From Volutella citrinella (lineage: Eukaryota; Ascomycota; Sordariomycetes; Hypocreales; Nectriaceae), in assembly GCA_034401135.1 (NCBI GenBank), contig JAWZSP010000006.1, positions 3,410,001 to 3,474,000 on the forward strand: DNA of 64,000 bases, in the 5' to 3' direction. The position numbers and the translations under genes are program-made. Of the stretch, positions 60,301 through 64,000 are shown piece by piece. The notes under the pieces were generated by a model. It worked only from the letters and a program-made list of their open reading frames with translations. It did not search any database and had not been told where the DNA came from. Numbering within the stretch: the stretch's first letter is position 1; each line of letters begins with the position of its first letter.

Positions 60301-61194
60301 TGCCTAATCTATAGCTAAATGTAGCTGTATATCTGCTAGTAGCAACGCTGAATTGCAGTAGTGGCACAATCAGAGAGCATCCTCGCAGATGCTCTGCAAG
60401 ATACAAAGCGATTACCATTTGAAATGCTTGTAGCCTGTCCATCAGATCCAAGGACCGTGGCCAGCAGCTGCCCGCTCGCAAGGCGTTTGCCATCTTGTCA
60501 AGGCCGGGATTCGTTTCTTCGTTCAATACCGATTCTACTCAACACCTCAGCTATAGTTGGCCGCCAGCTTATTTTCCCATTCTGTATATCTATCATACAT
60601 CAGGAATTTCGTAAAATGGCCATCTTCGCAAAGAGGGCTGGGCCCCGAGGTCATCTGCCTCAAGCCGAATTGGACAGCAGCTCACTCTGGTGTGCATGCC
60701 TTCCTCGTTGAGGACCTCTCGCAGCCTCGCGGTAAAGAGATATGTCGCTTTTCGTCATGCCGTTCACTGAGGTGAACGTTCGGTTCGCATTTTGGACCGC
60801 ATTGTGCTGAGTATTTGTCAAAGTCGGGCAAAAAGGTCTGTATTCAAGTTTGCTCGCATCAATCCTACTAGAGTCAATTCAAGGTTTGCCTTGCTTGGTC
60901 CTATCAAAGAAGCCCATTCTTGTTGCGACCGAGGTGCTGCAGACGCAAGTCAGCTAGCAACCGAGCCTGTGGCGTCATGTGTAATGATAAACTCACACAT
61001 ACAACCGAGTGGTGCTTTACGATCCAACAGAAACGGTCACTTTCAAATAATAGGACGCATGCCACAAGCCTTGTTTTACAATTGTTAATCTTATGCAGTT
61101 GGCCCCTTTCATCATATAGTCTACTCAGATTCTAGAGGCCTTTTCCGTAGATGGTACAAGTTATGATACAGATTATTTCACCGTCGCCCGACGC
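57391..61194. other. Non-coding stretch, about 3.8 kb
   Basis: The first 1 kb should contain the ABC transporter promoter. The rest carries no complete gene. From about 60.2 to 61.1 kb the DNA is AT-richer and has a short kinase-like fragment on the minus strand (see findings), so it may be a decayed gene or repeat. Confidence 0.45.
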
Positions 61195-62105
61195 CTAGTT
61201 CTTTGGAATCTTGGCCAATATCCGCTCCCTGATAACCTGCGATGCCACCGCAGCGCCGTGCTGCAGGACGATAGCGCCAACAATGGCAAAGACCGCTCCG
61301 TTGAGCACAACCTCCACACCCGAAGACTTGAGGTTTCGCACCTGCGAAACAACGTTAGCCACCAGTCGCGCTGAGCAGAATCATGGCGCCCATGTGTCCC
61401 AATTGAGACTATACGGACGAGATTCGATAACCTACCTGTCGAGGCTTCCATCGCAGCACATCAATCATGCCCACGGAGTTGGCGAGATCGAGGATCTGTT
61501 CCTTGCCAATAATGTCCCTGGGTCCCTCCACAGTCAGGTTATCCACTGAGTCGAGTTGCGCGTTCTCGAAAGGCACTCGGTCGAACTCGTCGGCGACTCG
61601 CGTCCCGGGCAGAGGCGCCTTGGCAACGATGGACTTGGTAGCTTCCATGAGCAGAGTCATGCGACCTGCAAAGCAACGTGTTAGCAATCTGAGCCGCCCA
61701 GCTGTCGCAAAACCAGCCCTGGCCGCGTTTCCACGTACCCATCAAAGCCAATCGGTCGTTGAATCCTCTCCTTCCCTGGTCGAAACTCTTGTGCGTCACA
61801 GCCAGCCACTTGAGCTCCTCCGGTAGGAGTTTGCTGCCGCCAGGTCCTAGCAGGCGATCGTACACCTCGTCCAGTCGCTTAGGGTCGTTGTTGACAGCCC
61901 AGACCTTGTTGTGTGCCCTCTTGGCAAAGTCGAGCTGCATCGGTGCCTTCATGCCGACGGGAGTCTGGCTCCATCGAGGCACGGGGGCCCGGGGCGCCGG
62001 GGCTTCGGGGGCAGCATCGTTGGTATAGGCGCGGACGCTGGGCCCGACGGATCGAAGGGCGCGGCAGCTCCGTACGACGCCGGAGCGGCAGGGTTGCAGA
62101 GCCAT
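61195..62105 (-). CDS. MRPL15: Mitochondrial large-subunit ribosomal protein mL57 (MRPL15)
   Basis: Three exons: 62105-61739, 61665-61436 and 61341-61195. Donors are GTACGT and GTAGGT and both acceptors GCAG. Joins read DRLALMGRMTLLMEAT and RWKPRQVRNLKSSG, giving 247 residues; yeast MRPL15 is of similar size. The basic N-terminus (MALQPCRSGVVRSCRALRS) is a mitochondrial presequence. The body is the RNase III-like fold used structurally by mL57: LPEELKWLAVTHKSFDQGRRGFNDRLALMG matches the family signature. The acidic catalytic set of true RNase III (the EFLGD type) is replaced by FNDRLALMG, so it should be structural, not a nuclease. The last exon (VRNLKSSGVEVVLNGAVFAI, ending in KIPKN) closes the fold. 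It is divergent from RTT109 and shares a 0.8-kb promoter region with it. Confidence 0.92.
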
Positions 62106-62883
62106 GGCGAATTGGGGAGGGTGAATTGGCCTGCTTGAGGTTCGACGCTGAATGGGTCGTGATGGAGGCAATGCGAAGCTGGCTCGCGAACATTTTCTCG
62201 AGGTCACGTGGATTGGACTCCGTCTCGACATGGGTCGCGGGTGGCCCCGCCCGGCCTTGGCGCTTTTAGTGGGCCAACAACGGCGATGTTCAAGTCTAGG
62301 GTATTGTCGAGAATCAGAACTGTGTTTCGCAATGGGTAATAAAAAGAATAAGAATTGACGGAGCATCTGTTGATACTAGGGCATACTGCGACTTGGCTAA
62401 AAACTGATTGGAGACACCTGAACATGGTCATATTTTGTAGATACGTTATGTATGATAGCTGTCAAGACAACCTGATGAGGAGCTTTAGACAATCTGGACA
62501 ATGGTAATCTGTTGGATTCTGTCGCAAAGCAGTCAAAATAGCCAAGAGTGTAGTCTTATTTCTAAGAGGCTACGAGACATTTTTCATTCTGCCCAATCCC
62601 TATCGATTATTCCGAAGGATTGGATGTGAACTTGTGGTACATGATGAGACCATCGCTCTGGCCTGTGTTGTTGCCCTGCTCCACTGGAATTGGTTGCGCG
62701 GGGGAAGTGGTCCCCCTGCAGTAGACTCGACCATTTTAGGGGACGCCTAGCGCTCATTCAGTGCTGGGCCGCGTTGATCCACCCGCGTCCCGCGTAGCTT
62801 TCAAATGTACCTTCAGGTTGGCATCAAGCCAAAGGACAAAACCTTGGTACTTCAACTTCACGTAGCCTGACCAGTTTCCTGCG
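62106..62883. promoter_or_regulatory. Divergent promoter region between mL57 and RTT109
   Basis: This 778-base stretch separates two divergent start codons and must hold both promoters. Frames here are short and meaningless. The middle (about 62330-62620) is AT-richer. A CACGTG plus CCAAT pair on the mL57 side is listed separately. Confidence 0.55.
62205..62216 (-). promoter_or_regulatory. CCAAT box next to a CACGTG E-box
   Basis: On the mL57 coding strand this reads CCAATCCACGTG, about 100 bases upstream of the start codon. CCAAT is the binding core of the HAP/CBF complex and CACGTG that of bHLH factors such as Cbf1. Both regulate nuclear genes for mitochondrial proteins in fungi, so the pair is a plausible promoter element; binding is not shown. 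Confidence 0.5.
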
Positions 62884-64000
62884 ATGACGACCGGTACCAG
62901 CGGTGACGGCGACCTGCGCAGCCGCCTTGCTTCGGTACTGCCAGCAGGTCGCGACTTTGGCATCTATCACCTGTCGACACCCCCGACAAAGACCAACCCT
63001 CTCTACTCGCCGCCCCCGAACGAGCGCCCCGAACGAACCTACTGCGAAAACCACTTCCTCGCCGTCTCCATTGACGCAGCAACGGTGGCCCCGGATTCAT
63101 CGCAAAGCAACGCGATCACAGAATCTGGAGAGAAGAAGCACGTGCTGATTCTTGGCCTCGAGATCTTCATCTACTCGACCGCGCGAACCACCACGCTCTT
63201 CGTCTCCAAGGCCGATTCGACGGGCTACCTCAGTCTGCTCAACCTGCCCAAAGGCACCCCCAGCCCCATCAGGGGGGTATGCGCTACATTCATCCAGTAC
63301 CTGGTCGAAAAGCGCAGAAGAAAAGATGTGCAGTTCATTGTCAGCTTGTTTGCGCGCTCTCAATCGCAGTATCTGTTCCCCGGAAGCGTTGATAACAAGG
63401 GCAAACACGTCCTCGACGATCGAGGGTTGATCAAGTGGTGGTGTCGTGTGCTGGACCCCCTGGTTGGACCGGCCCCAGAGGACCAGTCTGTGCCCTGGAA
63501 GAGTGCCAAGGGCTATCTCGTCGTGCCGGGTCTGGAGACGTATGAGACGAGGAGCTTCGTCTCCAGGAATGCCGGTGCTGCTTCCTGGGTGCTGGGTCAC
63601 CCTCTGGAGAGCATATCGCACTACTACAGAGAGTTCGACTGGGTCCCACCACGATGCCTCATCCCTCACTTCCCCGATGACCCGAAGTCGCGCTTTCGTG
63701 ATGAGTTGGACGAGGAGGCTGCTAGATCGGGAGCTATGAAGACAACGGGCAGCTGGAAAAGTGTGAAGACTTTAGAAACTTTCTGGGAGTTGATGGCGTT
63801 CCGACAGGAGTGCTCGAGTGGGCGCATGACGGGCTTTATATGGGTTGTGTTTGGTGACGAGATTGATACAACGGATGCGCCGCCCGCGGACTCGAGCCAA
63901 GCTACGTCCAACCCCAGCCAGCAGCTGATGGTAGCTCCGGAGACTCCAAAGAAGCAGCGCACTGTGTCATGCATCACCCCCACTACGACACCTCGCAAAC
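62884..64000 (+). CDS. rtt109: Rtt109-type histone acetyltransferase, 3' end cut off
   Basis: The frame opens at the ATG at 62884 and stays open without intron to the window edge, showing 372 residues. It is the fungal Rtt109 (KAT11) acetyltransferase, which with Asf1 or Vps75 acetylates histone H3 at K56 (and K9/K27) on new histones during replication and damage response. Visible signatures are RPERTYCENHFLAVS, VLILGLEIFIYST, a KADSTGY segment, FARSQSQYLFPGSVDNKGKH, LIKWWCRVLD, and a conserved FPDDPKSRFRDELDEE at about 263-278. D265, D266 and K268 line up with what I recall as yeast D287, D288 and auto-acetylated K290. The final visible part (TPKKQRTVSC) is the start of a disordered, basic C-terminal tail that normally carries the nuclear signal. 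The stop codon is outside the window. Confidence 0.93.
   Translation, partial: MTTGTSGDGDLRSRLASVLPAGRDFGIYHLSTPPTKTNPLYSPPPNERPERTYCENHFLAVSIDAATVAPDSSQSNAITESGEKKHVLILGLEIFIYSTARTTTLFVSKADSTGYLSLLNLPKGTPSPIRGVCATFIQYLVEKRRRKDVQFIVSLFARSQSQYLFPGSVDNKGKHVLDDRGLIKWWCRVLDPLVGPAPEDQSVPWKSAKGYLVVPGLETYETRSFVSRNAGAASWVLGHPLESISHYYREFDWVPPRCLIPHFPDDPKSRFRDELDEEAARSGAMKTTGSWKSVKTLETFWELMAFRQECSSGRMTGFIWVVFGDEIDTTDAPPADSSQATSNPSQQLMVAPETPKKQRTVSCITPTTTPRK

Overview
The window is nuclear DNA of a filamentous ascomycete, most likely a Sordariomycete and perhaps Hypocreales (inference from gene content and style). Its genes carry short introns of about 47-66 bases with GTNNGN donors, CTAAC or CTRAY branch points and YAG acceptors. 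They include a velvet-domain regulator, an Rtt109 histone acetyltransferase, a fungal complex I assembly factor, an ABCB-type multidrug transporter and a DHA1-type MFS pump. There are no operons. Coordinates and exon joins below were worked out by reading donor and acceptor sites and checking that the joined frames stay open.

Layout. 2-28.7 kb is gene-dense: a proline/serine-rich protein with a C-terminal Cys cluster (2157-4976), a basic S/T-rich protein with a helical C-terminus (5992-7587), 6-phosphogluconolactonase (8555-9337, minus), a SMYD-like SET protein (12871-14571), a calponin-homology/coiled-coil protein (14991-17094, minus), an NDUFAF2-type complex I assembly factor (17652-18306), a conserved protein of unknown function (18477-20242, minus), an MFS transporter (21242-23104, minus), an Rcm1/NSUN5-like rRNA m5C methyltransferase (24499-26330, minus) and a secreted DUF1996 protein (27081-28681, minus).

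28.7-53.2 kb is gene-poor. It holds a velvet regulator, probably VelC-type (38228-39580, minus), between non-coding stretches of about 9.5 kb and 7 kb, one doubtful small two-exon gene (46671-47075), and a secreted, probably GPI-anchored protein (47768-48872, minus).

53.2-64 kb holds a full-length ABCB transporter (53253-57390, minus), then about 3.8 kb without a convincing gene, then a divergent pair: mitochondrial ribosomal protein mL57/MRPL15 (61195-62105, minus) and the RTT109 gene (62884 onward, cut by the window edge).

The genes do not form a pathway or a secondary-metabolite cluster. Housekeeping functions (pentose phosphate pathway, mitochondrial translation, complex I assembly, rRNA and histone modification, actin binding) sit beside two drug-efflux-type transporters and two secreted proteins. 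I found no convincing tRNA, rRNA, CRISPR array, intact transposon or recognisable novel multi-gene system. The most useful points are the corrected gene models, two conserved-looking proteins of unknown function, the small candidate gene and the large non-coding tracts around the velvet gene.
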